Shown: in pieces, positions 1 to 9,992 of the stretch
Numbering within the stretch: the stretch's first letter is position 1
How the letters are laid out: every line of letters begins with the position of its first letter
Notes under the pieces: model-generated
Told to the model about the DNA's origin: nothing
The model's input: the letters and a program-made list of their open reading frames with translations, nothing else
The model's database searches: none
Translations under genes and position numbers: made by a program
DNA from: Anaerobacterium chartisolvens
GTDB taxonomy: Bacteria > Bacillota > Clostridia > Acetivibrionales > DSM-27016
DNA length: 64,000 bases
NCBI RefSeq assembly: GCF_003337415.1
Contig: NZ_QPJT01000011.1
Location: 1-64,000 of the forward strand
Reading direction: 5' to 3'

Positions 1-201
1 CTGTTCTTGAGAAATTATCGGAGTTTTACGGATCTAGCCCCGCAAAGGCATATGGCTGTAAGGTTTAAGTGCCCTGTTACTGATTAGAAAATGGGCAAAA
101 AACGGGATGAAAGGGTCTGGTGTACGGGAAAAAGTACAATATTTAAGGGGCTAAGAAAAGGCTGTAATGGCTGATATGTGAGGATTTTGCCCAAAAGGTC
201 T
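1..201 (+). promoter_or_regulatory. CRISPR leader (probably partial at the window edge)
   Basis: This non-coding stretch lies immediately before the first perfect repeat. The repeats decay at the opposite end of the array, and each repeat ends in ATTGAAAC, the usual 5' handle of type I-B crRNAs. Both facts place the leader here and transcription rightward. No open reading frame of note is present. The leader should hold the array promoter and the spacer-acquisition signals. I could not assign an exact promoter, and the leader may begin outside the window. Confidence 0.7.
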
Positions 202-2091
202 GTTTAAGAGCAAGTTCCATTAAAACAAGGATTGAAACTAAGCACCTGCCGGCTATAGATATTATTGATTGTCTTATGTTTAAGAGCAAGTTCCATTAAA
301 ACAAGGATTGAAACAGCTTGTGGTTTTTGACCCTCCGCACTTAACGTGGGCAGGTTTAAGAGCAAGTTCCATTAAAACAAGGATTGAAACTTACAATTGC
401 TGCGAAGCCGAGAAACACCCATGCTTTGTTTAAGAGCAAGTTCCATTAAAACAAGGATTGAAACCCTGCACTCAATAGCTTTGTATTGTTAACTGCCCAT
501 CGTTTAAGAGCAAGTTCCATTAAAACAAGGATTGAAACACGGGTTTAGGGAGGGAAACAACCCCTCCCCCCGTTTGTTTAAGAGCAAGTTCCATTAAAAC
601 AAGGATTGAAACTTAGGATAGGATTAGTTTCTTTTTGCAGCATAAGTTTGTTTAAGAGCAAGTTCCATTAAAACAAGGATTGAAACAAGTTACTTATATT
701 TACACCGAATCTACTGTTAAAGGGTTTAAGAGCAAGTTCCATTAAAACAAGGATTGAAACAGATAACAACAAATGGGCATGTGCGGGACGGAGTACTAGT
801 TTAAGAGCAAGTTCCATTAAAACAAGGATTGAAACCAGCCTCCTCTATCATCTTAACAACATCATTCCGGGAGTTTAAGAGCAAGTTCCATTAAAACAAG
901 GATTGAAACACCATTTAGGAATAATATTATCACCTGTATATTTTAAGTTTAAGAGCAAGTTCCATTAAAACAAGGATTGAAACCCAGATATAGTAATGCT
1001 AATAAAAATAGCAGACGTATTGTTTAAGAGCAAGTTCCATTAAAACAAGGATTGAAACAGCAGATCCCCAAACCCCAATAAGCCTTAACGGGCTTGTTTA
1101 AGAGCAAGTTCCATTAAAACAAGGATTGAAACAAGTTGTGTCATAAACTGACACTCCTACATCATATGAGTTTAAGAGCAAGTTCCATTAAAACAAGGAT
1201 TGAAACTATTTTTTCTTTGATAATCTATATTTCATTCTCAAGTTTAAGAGCAAGTTCCATTAAAACAAGGATTGAAACATATTTGTAAATCGTTTTCATC
1301 CTCAATCAAATGTTGTTTAAGAGCAAGTTCCATTAAAACAAGGATTGAAACAAGAAGAAGGACAGGAATAAATCCGTTAAATCTGTGTTTAAGAGCAAGT
1401 TCCATTAAAACAAGGATTGAAACAGTATATCCGTGAGGCTCATCCATTGCTTAGTGCTAGTTTAAGAGCAAGTTCCATTAAAACAAGGATTGAAACATAA
1501 GTCTGTATTTTCGTATGAGGCGGCTACAACAAAGTTTAAGAGCAAGTTCCATTAAAACAAGGATTAAAACAAAATAATTTTCTTCTATACTCTGGTGTTA
1601 TATCTCTAGTTTAAGAGCAAGTTCCATTAAAACAAGGATTGAAACTATCGTTTTCAGTTATTTCATGCATAGGCTTATAGCCTCGTTTAAGAGCAAGTTC
1701 CATTAAAACAAGGATTGAAACTTTATAGCCGATAACTGGCTTATCATTTTCCGCATTGGTTTAAGAGCAAGTTCCATTAAAACAAGGATTGAAACTAAAA
1801 TTCATGTCGAATATATCTTTGGCCTCTACTATGTTTAAGAGCAAGTTCCATTAAAACAAGGATTGAAACAAAGGACCATAGTCACAGTATACCAGTGTCG
1901 ATCCAAGTTTAAGAGCAAGTTCCATTAAAACAAGGATTGAAACATTATGACCGGCGCATAATGTCCGCATACTTTCGGGGTTTAAGAGTAAGTTCCATTA
2001 AAACAAGGATTGAAACGCAATAACATCCGCTACGCTGGACGGGTAAGCTCTTCGTTTAAATGCAAGTTCCATTAAAACAAGTGATAAAAAC
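202..2091 (+). CRISPR. CRISPR array, 26 repeats and 25 spacers, type I-B
   Basis: The repeat is 37 bp, starting GTTTAAGAGC and ending GGATTGAAAC. I located 26 copies with starts running from 202, 278, 354 and 428 through to 1907, 1980 and 2054. Spacers are 35-39 bp, mostly 37. Most repeats are identical. Repeat 19 (1534-1570) has ATTAAAAC in place of ATTGAAAC. Repeat 25 (1980-2016) has GAGTAAG in place of GAGCAAG. The last (2054-2091) is clearly degenerate at both ends and 38 bp long. This gradient marks the trailer end next to cas1, so the newest spacers are at the left. I saw no spacer matching another part of the window by eye. Confidence 0.98.
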
Positions 2092-2188
2092 AGAAAAATT
2101 AACAATAAATTTTCCTGTAAATGGAGGAAAACATGAAATAATGTAGAATAGATCTGTTATAAACCTTAAAGCACGGGAGGTATCGCTT

Positions 2189-3181
2189 TTGAAGCTAATT
2201 CTTAATACTCCGGGTCTGTATCTGTGCAAAAGGGGAGAGTGCTTTCAGATACAGACGGATGGGGAGAAACAGGATATTTCTGCAAGAAAGGTCGATCAGA
2301 TACTTATAACAACAAGGGCCGCTCTTTCTACTGATGCCATAGAGCTGGCTCTGGAAAATAACATAGACATTGTCTTTCTTAAAAATACTGGCAAGCCTTT
2401 GGGCCGAATCTGGCACTCCAAGCTGGGAAGCATAACAACAATAAGAAGAAAGCAGCTTTTTCTGCAGGATGAGCCTCTTGGCCTTTGTCTGGTTAAGGAG
2501 TGGATCGGGGAAAAGCTGGATAATCAGATGGAGCTTTTAAGTAAGCTGTCCTCAAACAGGAGGGACGAGCGCAGGAGCATGGCGAAAGAGTCTGCGGAGA
2601 GAATCAGGAACTGCAAGGACAGCATTATGGCAGTTTCTACCGATAAAAGCATAGATGATGTAAGAGAGTCTATTCAGGGCTACGAGGGCACTGCAAGCAG
2701 AATGTATTTTGAGGCACTTTCAATTCTTATACCTCCTAAGTATGAATTTAACGGACGGAGCAGGAGTCCGGCACTTGACCAATTTAATTGTGTGCTGAAC
2801 TACTCTTATGGAATTCTGTATTCCAGCGTCGAAAAGGCCTGTATTATTGCAGGCCTAGATCCGTATATAGGCATTATGCATACCGACAATTACAATAAAA
2901 AGGCTCTGGTTTTTGATCTTGTTGAAATTTACAGGGGATATATGGACGAGATTGTATTCCGGCTTTTCAGCACGAAAAAGGTGGAGGACAGCTTCTTTGA
3001 TGTTATTGAGTCAGGCTACTATTTAAATAAGGATGGTAAAAGGGCTGTAATAGGAGAGTATAACAAGGAATTGGAAAAAAAGATAAAGTACAGGGGAAGA
3101 AATATAGAATTTGCAAATATAATTCAATATGATTGCCATCAGCTTGCAAACAGGATATTAAAGGAGGCAGTGTCTTGCTGA
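2189..3181 (+). CDS. cas1: CRISPR-associated integrase Cas1 (type I-B)
   Basis: Cas1 is the metal-dependent endonuclease that, with Cas2, integrates new spacers into the array. The 330-residue protein has the usual length. The three expected metal ligands are visible: Glu166 in the YEGTAS segment, His231 in the GIMHTDN segment and Asp243 in the VFDLVE segment. The start is TTG at 2189, eight bases after GGGAGG at 2175-2180. The gene begins 97 bp after the last degenerate repeat and opens the cas operon. Its 3' end overlaps the preferred start of cas2. Placing the adaptation genes first in the operon differs from the common I-B order, where they come last. Confidence 0.96.
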   Translation: MKLILNTPGLYLCKRGECFQIQTDGEKQDISARKVDQILITTRAALSTDAIELALENNIDIVFLKNTGKPLGRIWHSKLGSITTIRRKQLFLQDEPLGLCLVKEWIGEKLDNQMELLSKLSSNRRDERRSMAKESAERIRNCKDSIMAVSTDKSIDDVRESIQGYEGTASRMYFEALSILIPPKYEFNGRSRSPALDQFNCVLNYSYGILYSSVEKACIIAGLDPYIGIMHTDNYNKKALVFDLVEIYRGYMDEIVFRLFSTKKVEDSFFDVIESGYYLNKDGKRAVIGEYNKELEKKIKYRGRNIEFANIIQYDCHQLANRILKEAVSC

Positions 3182-3465
3182 TATGGGTAATTTATGATAT
3201 AGTATCAACCCGCACACGCAATAATATTATAAAAAAATGTAAAAATGCAGGGCTTTACAGGGTTCAGAAAAGTGTTTTTCTGGGGGAGCTGGAAGATAAC
3301 CAGCTTGATGAACTGAAGCTTGTTTTGGGGGATATGATTAATAATGACAAGGATTCTGTATATATCTTCCCTATGAGCAGGGCTGAGTTAAACAAGGCCG
3401 GCTTACTTGGTCAGGCATTTGACAAGGAGCTGATCACCGATGAAATTATCTCAAGGTTTTTTTGA
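3175..3465 (+). CDS. cas2: CRISPR-associated protein Cas2
   Basis: Cas2 is the small ferredoxin-fold scaffold of the Cas1-Cas2 integration complex. The 96-residue product begins MLIWVIYDIVSTRTRN, with the Asp after IY that is typical of the first beta strand. An upstream ATG at 3133 is in frame but would add 14 residues read from inside cas1. The TTG at 3175, seven bases after AAAGGAGG, is the better start and gives the family's normal N-terminus. It overlaps the cas1 stop by a few bases and the cas4 start by 26, so translational coupling is likely. Confidence 0.95.
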   Translation: MLIWVIYDIVSTRTRNNIIKKCKNAGLYRVQKSVFLGELEDNQLDELKLVLGDMINNDKDSVYIFPMSRAELNKAGLLGQAFDKELITDEIISRFF

Positions 3466-4051
3466 TGAATACAGGAACTTTATAACGCCTTCTGAAATTA
3501 TAGAATTTTCCTACTGCAAAAGGTTTATATACTTTATGAAGTGCCTTGGGATTGAGCAGCATGAGGAAAACAGATATAAGGTTCAGGTGGGCAGGGAAAT
3601 TCATGAGAGGCGTCAGGATGAGAACAGCAGCTATTTGAGGAAGAAAATAGGAACTGTTGAAAGGATGAACGATGTAAGCCTTGTATCCCGAATATGGGGT
3701 ATAAGAGGAAAGGTGGATGAGGTTCATACTCTGAATGACGGGACAATGGCTCCTCTGGATTATAAGTTTTCAAAGTTTGATGAAAAAATATATCAAACAT
3801 ATAAAAATCAGTTGATTCTGTATGCGCTTATGATTGAGGAGGTATTCAACAAAGCTGTTGAAAGGGGATTTCTTGTGTACTGCAGGGATGGAAGCAGGCT
3901 TGTAGAGGTGGGCATTTCTCAAAAGGACAAGCGTGAGATTTCGGAATGCGTTGCAGAGTATAAGGATGTATTAAACGGCTACTTTCCCAAAGGCACGCGC
4001 TATAAGGCAAGATGTACGGACTGCTGCTATAAAAACATTTGCATTGGGTAA
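3440..4051 (+). CDS. cas4: Cas4 RecB-like exonuclease with Fe-S cluster
   Basis: Cas4 trims prespacers and helps select the PAM side during adaptation. The 203-residue protein shows the expected layout. An N-terminal cysteine sits in the YCKRFIYF segment, the RecB-type nuclease residues are central (the PLDYKFSK segment holds the Asp and Lys), and a C-terminal cysteine group ends in CTDCCYKNIC. These four cysteines would bind a [4Fe-4S] cluster. The ATG at 3440 has AAGGAG at 3424-3429 and overlaps cas2. It lies between cas2 and the Cascade genes in one operon. Confidence 0.93.
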   Translation: MKLSQGFFDEYRNFITPSEIIEFSYCKRFIYFMKCLGIEQHEENRYKVQVGREIHERRQDENSSYLRKKIGTVERMNDVSLVSRIWGIRGKVDEVHTLNDGTMAPLDYKFSKFDEKIYQTYKNQLILYALMIEEVFNKAVERGFLVYCRDGSRLVEVGISQKDKREISECVAEYKDVLNGYFPKGTRYKARCTDCCYKNICIG

Positions 4052-4082
4052 ATCAAACGAAGTACAGGTGTGGAGGTGAAAA

Positions 4083-5894
4083 ATGCTTACGGGGGTATAT
4101 CAGCTCGGAGAGTATCTAGGAGAGAATGCGGGAATACAGGGAGGGGAACTGGAGGGTGTGGTCGAAAACCCCAATGAGAAGGGAAGCTTAAAGCACGTAA
4201 TTAAAATAATATTTGACGAGGACGGAAGGTTTCTTGAGGAAATAGCCTATGAGGAGTTTTCCGAAAGTCGCATAGAGAGATATGCATATAAAAAGGGGGT
4301 CGGAGCAAGGGGTGGAGACGTGACCCCCGTCTCAAAGCTTACTGAGCCGTCAAAAACAGTGACAAAAATAAAGGCGGCTTTAAAGGATCTGGTTGCCGGG
4401 GCTTCTAAGGGGAAGGAACGGGACATGTTCGCGGCAATATTAAGCTGCTTTGATGAAAATGCCCCACAGCTTGTAAAGCATGTTGAGGAGAAACTGGCAG
4501 GTATGGCCTTCGGGAAAAGGGATTCCTCGCTGCTGACAGTTGCCGTAAGGCAGAGGGACAGTGAAAAGTACATGGGTGACTATTCGGTTGTGAAAGAGCG
4601 TCTGCTTAAGATGTATGACGAGCAGTATTTTGACAGGTACGGCAAGGTATCCAGAGGACAGGGGATATGCTATTATTGCGGGCGGAGTACGGAGGTTTAC
4701 GGGTTTGTAAATACCTACAATTCATATACTGTAGATAAAATAGGCTTTGTAAGCGGAGGCTTCAGACAGGAGCTGGCATGGAAGAATTATCCTGTTTGCT
4801 CGGGATGCTCACATACTCTTGAGCGGGGCAAAAGATATATTTCAGCCAATCTCACATCAAGGTTTTCAGGCTTCAATTATTCCGTTATACCCAAAATAAC
4901 CTTTAAGGATAATGAGCAGCAGAATATTATAAGTGAAATAATTGAGGATTTTGAAAGGCATAAATTCTCTCTCTCCCAGAAGGAAAATCTTCTGGCCAGC
5001 GAGGATGAGTTTATTGAGGTCATGGCAAACAGCGGAAACAGCATGAATTATAACCTGCTAATCTTTAAGGAGGAACAGTCGGGAAAGGTTTTCAGGATAT
5101 TGCTTTATATAGAGGATATAGTTCCCAGCAGGCTGAAAAGGATACTAAGGATAAAGGACAGGGTAGAAGAGATAGCATTGTTTAGAAATCTTCCGGGAAA
5201 GGATAAGACTGTCTATAACATGCCCTTCAGCTTTGAAAGAATAAGGAGGTTTCTGCCCAACACAAGGATTGAGGGCAGCTTTGACAAGAGCTTTTTGGAG
5301 GTGCTGGACAACATCTTCAGCCATAAAAAAATAAGCTATAAGTTTCTTTTAAGAAGGATGACGGAGAAAATACGGTCTGCATTTTTAAGCGGGCAGTATA
5401 TTGATGTGCTGGTGCTTGAAGCACTTATAAGCATATTGTTTATACAAATGCTGGGGCTTTTCAGCGACAGGGAGGATGGGAGGAGCTGTGTAATGGCAGA
5501 AAAAAATGAAAAAAATGCAGAGTATCTGAATTTTTTTGAAACACATTCCGTGGTTTTCGACTCAGATTACAGGAAAGCGGTTTTCCTTACAGGAGTGCTG
5601 GCTGACAAGCTTATGTCAATTCAATATAAGGAAAGGAGCAGCAAGCCCTTTTACAGCAGGCTAAACGGTTTAAAGCTTAACACCGGGCTTGTAAAAAGAA
5701 TTTACAGGGAGGCAGTAAACAAGCTGGAAGAGTATAAAAAGAACTATTACAGGGAGCTTGAGCTGCTTATATGCGAATTTATGCTGGAGCCTCAGTCAAT
5801 ATCTGATGATGATATAAGCTTTTATTTTACGATGGGAATGACGATGTCGAAAAAATTCCAAAAGGAAAAGAAGGAGGAAGGTAAGGATGATTAA
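4083..5894 (+). CDS. cas8b: Cascade large subunit Cas8b (Csh1/TM1802-like)
   Basis: This is the large subunit of the type I-B interference complex, expected to recognise the PAM and recruit Cas3. The protein is 603 residues. A zinc-finger-like pair is visible: CYYC at 196-199 and CSGC at 239-242, which is characteristic of many Cas8b proteins. No other catalytic motif is evident, and none is expected. The start has a strong GGAGGTG at 4072-4078. The 3' end overlaps cas7 by 8 bp. Assignment rests on position between cas4 and an unmistakable cas7 plus the zinc-finger arrangement. Large subunits diverge quickly, so the subfamily name is less certain than the role. Confidence 0.85.
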   Translation: MLTGVYQLGEYLGENAGIQGGELEGVVENPNEKGSLKHVIKIIFDEDGRFLEEIAYEEFSESRIERYAYKKGVGARGGDVTPVSKLTEPSKTVTKIKAALKDLVAGASKGKERDMFAAILSCFDENAPQLVKHVEEKLAGMAFGKRDSSLLTVAVRQRDSEKYMGDYSVVKERLLKMYDEQYFDRYGKVSRGQGICYYCGRSTEVYGFVNTYNSYTVDKIGFVSGGFRQELAWKNYPVCSGCSHTLERGKRYISANLTSRFSGFNYSVIPKITFKDNEQQNIISEIIEDFERHKFSLSQKENLLASEDEFIEVMANSGNSMNYNLLIFKEEQSGKVFRILLYIEDIVPSRLKRILRIKDRVEEIALFRNLPGKDKTVYNMPFSFERIRRFLPNTRIEGSFDKSFLEVLDNIFSHKKISYKFLLRRMTEKIRSAFLSGQYIDVLVLEALISILFIQMLGLFSDREDGRSCVMAEKNEKNAEYLNFFETHSVVFDSDYRKAVFLTGVLADKLMSIQYKERSSKPFYSRLNGLKLNTGLVKRIYREAVNKLEEYKKNYYRELELLICEFMLEPQSISDDDISFYFTMGMTMSKKFQKEKKEEGKDD

Positions 5895-6801
5895 CAGCAG
5901 ACAGGAAATTCTTTTTATATATGATGTGACGGACGCAAATCCTAACGGAGATCCTTTAGATGAAAATAAGCCAAGGATAGACGAGGAGACTGGCATTAAT
6001 ATTGTTACCGACGTAAGGCTGAAAAGGACAATAAGAGATTACCTTTATTCATACAAGGGTTTTGACGGAAAGAACGGAAAGGATATTTTTGTAAGAGAGG
6101 TGGAATCCGATAAGGGTGGGATTAAGGATGGAAAAGCAAGGGCCAGAGATTTTGGTGAAAAAGCAGGTGCTATTCTTGAAAATGCCATAGATATAAGACT
6201 GTTTGGAGGAGTAATACCTCTTCCCGAGGATTCAATAACCTTTACAGGCCCGGTTCAGTTTAATATGGGAAGGTCATTAAATAGAGTTACGCTTACCCAT
6301 ATGAAGGGAACCGGGGCATTTGCCTCTAAAGAAGGAGCCGGTAATAAAACCTTTAGGGATGAATACATTCTGCCGTATTCGTTAATAGCCTTCCACGGCA
6401 TTGTAAACGAAAATGCCGCCAGAGAAACCCAACTGCAGGAGTCGGATGTGGAGCTTATGCAAGAGGCCCTGTGGATGGGGACCAAAAATCTAATAACGCG
6501 GTCTAAGATGGGACATATGCCCAGGATGATGATAAGGGTTGTGTATAAGAAGGATAACTTTTTTATAGGAGAGCTGCAGAAAAAGATAAAAATAAGCTCG
6601 TTAATAGAGGATGAGAAGATAAGAGGGCCCGAGGATTTTGTTCTGGATGTTGGAAAGCTTTTAGAGGAGCTGTCTCTACATTCTGAAAAGATAGAGAAGG
6701 TAATTTTTATTGCGGATAAAGCACTTAAGCTTGTGAGCAAAGGGGAAGAGGTGGATTTGAATAAAATAGAGAGTATCAGGCTTGAAGAGGCTGTCTATTA
6801 A
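5887..6801 (+). CDS. cas7: Cascade backbone subunit Cas7 (Csh2 family)
   Basis: Cas7 subunits form the helical backbone that holds the crRNA. The 304-residue product has the Csh2-type N-terminus: a short beta strand (EILFIYDVTDANPNGDP) followed by the conserved DVRLKRTIRDYL segment. Further signatures include TGPVQFNMGRS near residue 120. The ATG at 5887 overlaps the end of cas8b and is preceded by GGAGGAAGG. It is followed at short distance by cas5, as expected for a Cascade operon. Confidence 0.95.
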   Translation: MINSRQEILFIYDVTDANPNGDPLDENKPRIDEETGINIVTDVRLKRTIRDYLYSYKGFDGKNGKDIFVREVESDKGGIKDGKARARDFGEKAGAILENAIDIRLFGGVIPLPEDSITFTGPVQFNMGRSLNRVTLTHMKGTGAFASKEGAGNKTFRDEYILPYSLIAFHGIVNENAARETQLQESDVELMQEALWMGTKNLITRSKMGHMPRMMIRVVYKKDNFFIGELQKKIKISSLIEDEKIRGPEDFVLDVGKLLEELSLHSEKIEKVIFIADKALKLVSKGEEVDLNKIESIRLEEAVY

Positions 6802-6818
6802 ATTAGGAGATGTTGAAA

Positions 6819-7547
6819 GTGAAAAATAATATTCTGGTATTTGATATATGGGCAGACTACGGACATTTTAAAAAGCCATATACCACAACCTCTCCCCTCA
6901 CATACTCCATGCCTTCATGTACGGCTCTGGCTGGTATGGTATCTGCGATAATCGGTCTGGACAAAAGGGAGTATAGCAGTTTCTTCGGGAACGGAATGGC
7001 GGGCTTTGGAATTTCTCTGCTCAGGCCTGTAAAGAAGGTAAGAATAAGTGAAAACCTTATAAATACAAAAAAGTCTATGAACAGGATTTATGAGAGAACG
7101 CAGATAAAATTTGAATTCTTGAAGGATCCATGCTACAGGGTTTATTTCCGTCACTCGGATGAAGGTATATATTCTGCCCTAAAGGCAATGCTTGAAAAGC
7201 ATAAATCCGTGTATACGCTCAGCATGGGCCTTAGCCAGCTTCTTGCAAACTATGGGTTTGTGGGAGAATATGAGTCTGTGGATATAGAAGGAGGTCATGA
7301 GTTCAAGGAGTTTGCATGTGCTTTGCCTGCAGGGCTTTTAGGCAAGGGTGATGTGAATTTTACAAATGATGGTGAGTATTTTACCGAAAGACTTCCTTTG
7401 GAGATGAATAATGACAGGATGGTAAAAAGCTATGGCGATGTGCTGTTTGAGAGGGGCTGCGGGAGAATTGCGGCAAGGCTTGAGAAATACATAGACATAA
7501 AAGGGCTTGAAGAAAGTATAAGCCTTATTCTGGACGGAGGGAAATAA
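6819..7547 (+). CDS. cas5: Cascade subunit Cas5 (type I-B, Cas5h-like)
   Basis: Cas5 caps the 5' handle of the crRNA in Cascade. The product of about 242 residues begins VKNNILVFDIWADYGHFK and continues with PYTTTSPLTY, the classic N-terminal strand and loop of the Cas5h group. An ATG at 6810 directly abuts the GGAG (6806-6809) and cannot use it. The GTG at 6819, nine bases downstream, is the more credible start. The gene sits between cas7 and cas3 with almost no spacing. Confidence 0.92.
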   Translation: MKNNILVFDIWADYGHFKKPYTTTSPLTYSMPSCTALAGMVSAIIGLDKREYSSFFGNGMAGFGISLLRPVKKVRISENLINTKKSMNRIYERTQIKFEFLKDPCYRVYFRHSDEGIYSALKAMLEKHKSVYTLSMGLSQLLANYGFVGEYESVDIEGGHEFKEFACALPAGLLGKGDVNFTNDGEYFTERLPLEMNNDRMVKSYGDVLFERGCGRIAARLEKYIDIKGLEESISLILDGGK

Positions 7548-7549
7548 CT

Positions 7550-9979
7550 TTGCTTTCACATCCTAAAAAGAGGCTATGCAGCCATCTTAAAGACTCCATG
7601 CTTATAGGAATTAATGTTCTAAAGCAAATGAAGCTTGATTTTGAACTGTGTTCAAAAGCTGAAATTGAGCGAATTTGCGGTTTAAGCCTGCTTACACATG
7701 ATATTGGCAAGGGTACGCTGTTTTTTCAGGAGTATATTAAGGATATTGAGGCGGGAATAGAGCCGCCGAGGCATAAAGGAAAAGAAGAAAAGGAGCACGG
7801 GCTTTTGTCGGGAGTGCTGTCCTTTGCAATATGCAGAAGGATAACAGGCAGTGATACAATGGCTTTTTTTGCTTATATGACTGTATCAAGGCATCACGGT
7901 GCCTTAATAAATTATTCGGATTATTTTAAAAAGCTTAAGCCGACAGCAAGCAGAGAGCTTCTTTTAAGGCAATTTGAAAGCATTGACAGAGCGAGCCTGC
8001 AGCAGGAGCTTGATATGGCTGGGATAGAATTTGACATAAAGGGCTATGATGCCTCTGCTTTCCGGCAGGAGCTGGATTTTATGTCCTCGCGTGCTTTTAA
8101 TTCAAAGGTAAGAGGGATAATAAGAAATAAGGAAACCTTTATTTTAATAAATCTGTTGTTTTCAATATTGATTTTTTCAGACAAAATGGAGGCAATTTCA
8201 CACAACGCGCATTACGACCTGAAAGAATATATTGAAGGAATTGTCCAATGGAGAGAGCTGCCCGCTTCACTGGTGGATGAATATATAAGGGGTCTGGATA
8301 TAAAAAATGCGGATATGGCAGGGTGGAGAAATAGGATTTGCGATGATGCGACAGAAAGCGTGTCGGGTATTGATCTTAAAAAGCATAAGATATTGTCGCT
8401 GAATGTTCCCACAGGAGCGGGGAAAACACTAACCGCACTCAAGGCCGCATTGAAAATAAGGGAAAGGCTGAATAATGAGGAAAGCATAAAGGCAAGAATA
8501 GTATACATACTACCATATACCTCCATTATAGAGCAGAATTATGAGGTGCTTCAAAAGGTACTGGGGGCGCATGACAGCAGAGTATTGCTGAAGCACCACC
8601 ATCTGGCGGAAAAATGCTACAATGTGGGAAGCACCGAGAGCTATGAAGGAGAGCTGGGCGAGCATCTGGTTGAGGCATGGGATTCACAGGTTGTTGTCAG
8701 CACCTTTGTACAGCTACTCCATTCCATATTTACTAATAGAAACAGGCAGCTTATAAAATTTCACAGCCTTTCAAATTCCATAATCATACTTGACGAGGTT
8801 CAGAGCATACCGTTTAAGTATTGGAGGCTTATTAAGGAGATATTTTCGGATATGGCCAAAACCTTGAATTGCTTTTTTTTGCTTATGACGGCAACAATGC
8901 CTCTTATATTTTCTGAGAAAAATGGGGAAATATATGAGCTGGCATCGGGCAAAGAGATCTACTTTAATGCATTTAACAGGATAGACATTGACGTCAGGCT
9001 TTTGGATAGGTTGATGTCTTTGCCGGAGTTCAAGTGCCGGCTGTGCATGGATATAAATAAGTATACTAAAGACAGCTTTCTAATAGTAATGAATACAATA
9101 AAAAGCTCAATAAAGGTGTTTCGGTTTCTTAAGGAGAAATTCGGACAGGAGGCTGAGGTTTGCTATCTTTCTACCAATATAATCCCTAAGCACAGAATAG
9201 AAAGGATTAACGAGATAAAAAGCAGCAGTGGGAGGAAGATAATTGTTTCAACTCAGCTCATAGAGGCGGGAGTTGACATTGATGTTGAGAGAGTGTACAG
9301 GGATTTTGCTCCTATGGATTGCATAACGCAGACAGCGGGAAGGTGCAATCGTGAGTGGGGGGGCAGCAGGGGAATTGTCACTGTGGTAAGGCTTGCAGAG
9401 GAGGATACCACCTGCTCAAAGGAGTATTGTGCATATATATACGATGAAGTTTTACGGGAAGCCACACACAAGGCTTTGGGGGGAAAAGATATTATAGAGG
9501 AAAGGGATATTTCCCAGCTTTCCCAGCTTTACTTCCGGCAGCTTAAGGACACTGGGAGCGATGATGCAAGCACTTTTTTGATAGAAAAAATTTCGGGGCT
9601 TGATTATGATGAGGCTTTTGAGCTTAAGGGCAGAAAGGAAAGCGGTTATGAGAAGGATGCTTTTCAGCTTATTGAGAATGAGTTTAAAACTATTGACATG
9701 TTTATAGAGACAGATCAAAGGGCAAAGGAATTATGGAGAGAATACCAAAAGATAAGGCACAGCAGTTGTGACGGCCTGCAGAGGAAAAGAGAATTCAATA
9801 AAATAAAAAAGGACTTCTATTCTTATGTTGTAAGCATACCTGAAAAGGCGGTAAAGCTGCATTACAGGGGAGTGACGGAAATGGATATGCTTTTAAGGGT
9901 TTCCTTTGAGGAGTTGAGAAACACGTATGATATGGATACAGGATTTTTAAGAGACGGAATTACGGACTATTTTATGTGA
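7550..9979 (+). CDS. cas3: CRISPR-associated helicase-nuclease Cas3 (HD plus DEAD-like helicase)
   Basis: Cas3 is recruited by Cascade and degrades the displaced strand. The 809-residue protein carries an N-terminal HD nuclease domain with His50-Asp51 (LTHDIGKG) and a later RHH at about 114-116. The superfamily 2 helicase part follows: Walker A PTGAGKT near 287-293, the DEVQ box at about 415-418, the MTATMP motif near 446, a STQLIEAGVDID segment and the QTAGRCNREW motif VI. Both activities look intact. The TTG start at 7550 has GGAGGG at 7535-7541. It is adjacent to cas5 and followed by cas6. Confidence 0.96.
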   Translation: MLSHPKKRLCSHLKDSMLIGINVLKQMKLDFELCSKAEIERICGLSLLTHDIGKGTLFFQEYIKDIEAGIEPPRHKGKEEKEHGLLSGVLSFAICRRITGSDTMAFFAYMTVSRHHGALINYSDYFKKLKPTASRELLLRQFESIDRASLQQELDMAGIEFDIKGYDASAFRQELDFMSSRAFNSKVRGIIRNKETFILINLLFSILIFSDKMEAISHNAHYDLKEYIEGIVQWRELPASLVDEYIRGLDIKNADMAGWRNRICDDATESVSGIDLKKHKILSLNVPTGAGKTLTALKAALKIRERLNNEESIKARIVYILPYTSIIEQNYEVLQKVLGAHDSRVLLKHHHLAEKCYNVGSTESYEGELGEHLVEAWDSQVVVSTFVQLLHSIFTNRNRQLIKFHSLSNSIIILDEVQSIPFKYWRLIKEIFSDMAKTLNCFFLLMTATMPLIFSEKNGEIYELASGKEIYFNAFNRIDIDVRLLDRLMSLPEFKCRLCMDINKYTKDSFLIVMNTIKSSIKVFRFLKEKFGQEAEVCYLSTNIIPKHRIERINEIKSSSGRKIIVSTQLIEAGVDIDVERVYRDFAPMDCITQTAGRCNREWGGSRGIVTVVRLAEEDTTCSKEYCAYIYDEVLREATHKALGGKDIIEERDISQLSQLYFRQLKDTGSDDASTFLIEKISGLDYDEAFELKGRKESGYEKDAFQLIENEFKTIDMFIETDQRAKELWREYQKIRHSSCDGLQRKREFNKIKKDFYSYVVSIPEKAVKLHYRGVTEMDMLLRVSFEELRNTYDMDTGFLRDGITDYFM

Positions 9980-9992
9980 AGCGGGTGGGGAA

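Noticed and set aside
1244-1447. Minus-strand frame of 67 codons across the CRISPR array
   Set aside because: It is made of repeat units read in reverse (the segment VSILVLMELALK recurs), so it is an artefact of the array.
202-2053. Self-targeting spacers
   Set aside because: I looked for spacer matches elsewhere in the window by eye and found none. An exact search was not possible.
3133-3465. Longer cas2 frame beginning with ATG at 3133
   Set aside because: The extra residues come from the end of cas1. The TTG at 3175 has the ribosome-binding site and gives the normal Cas2 N-terminus.
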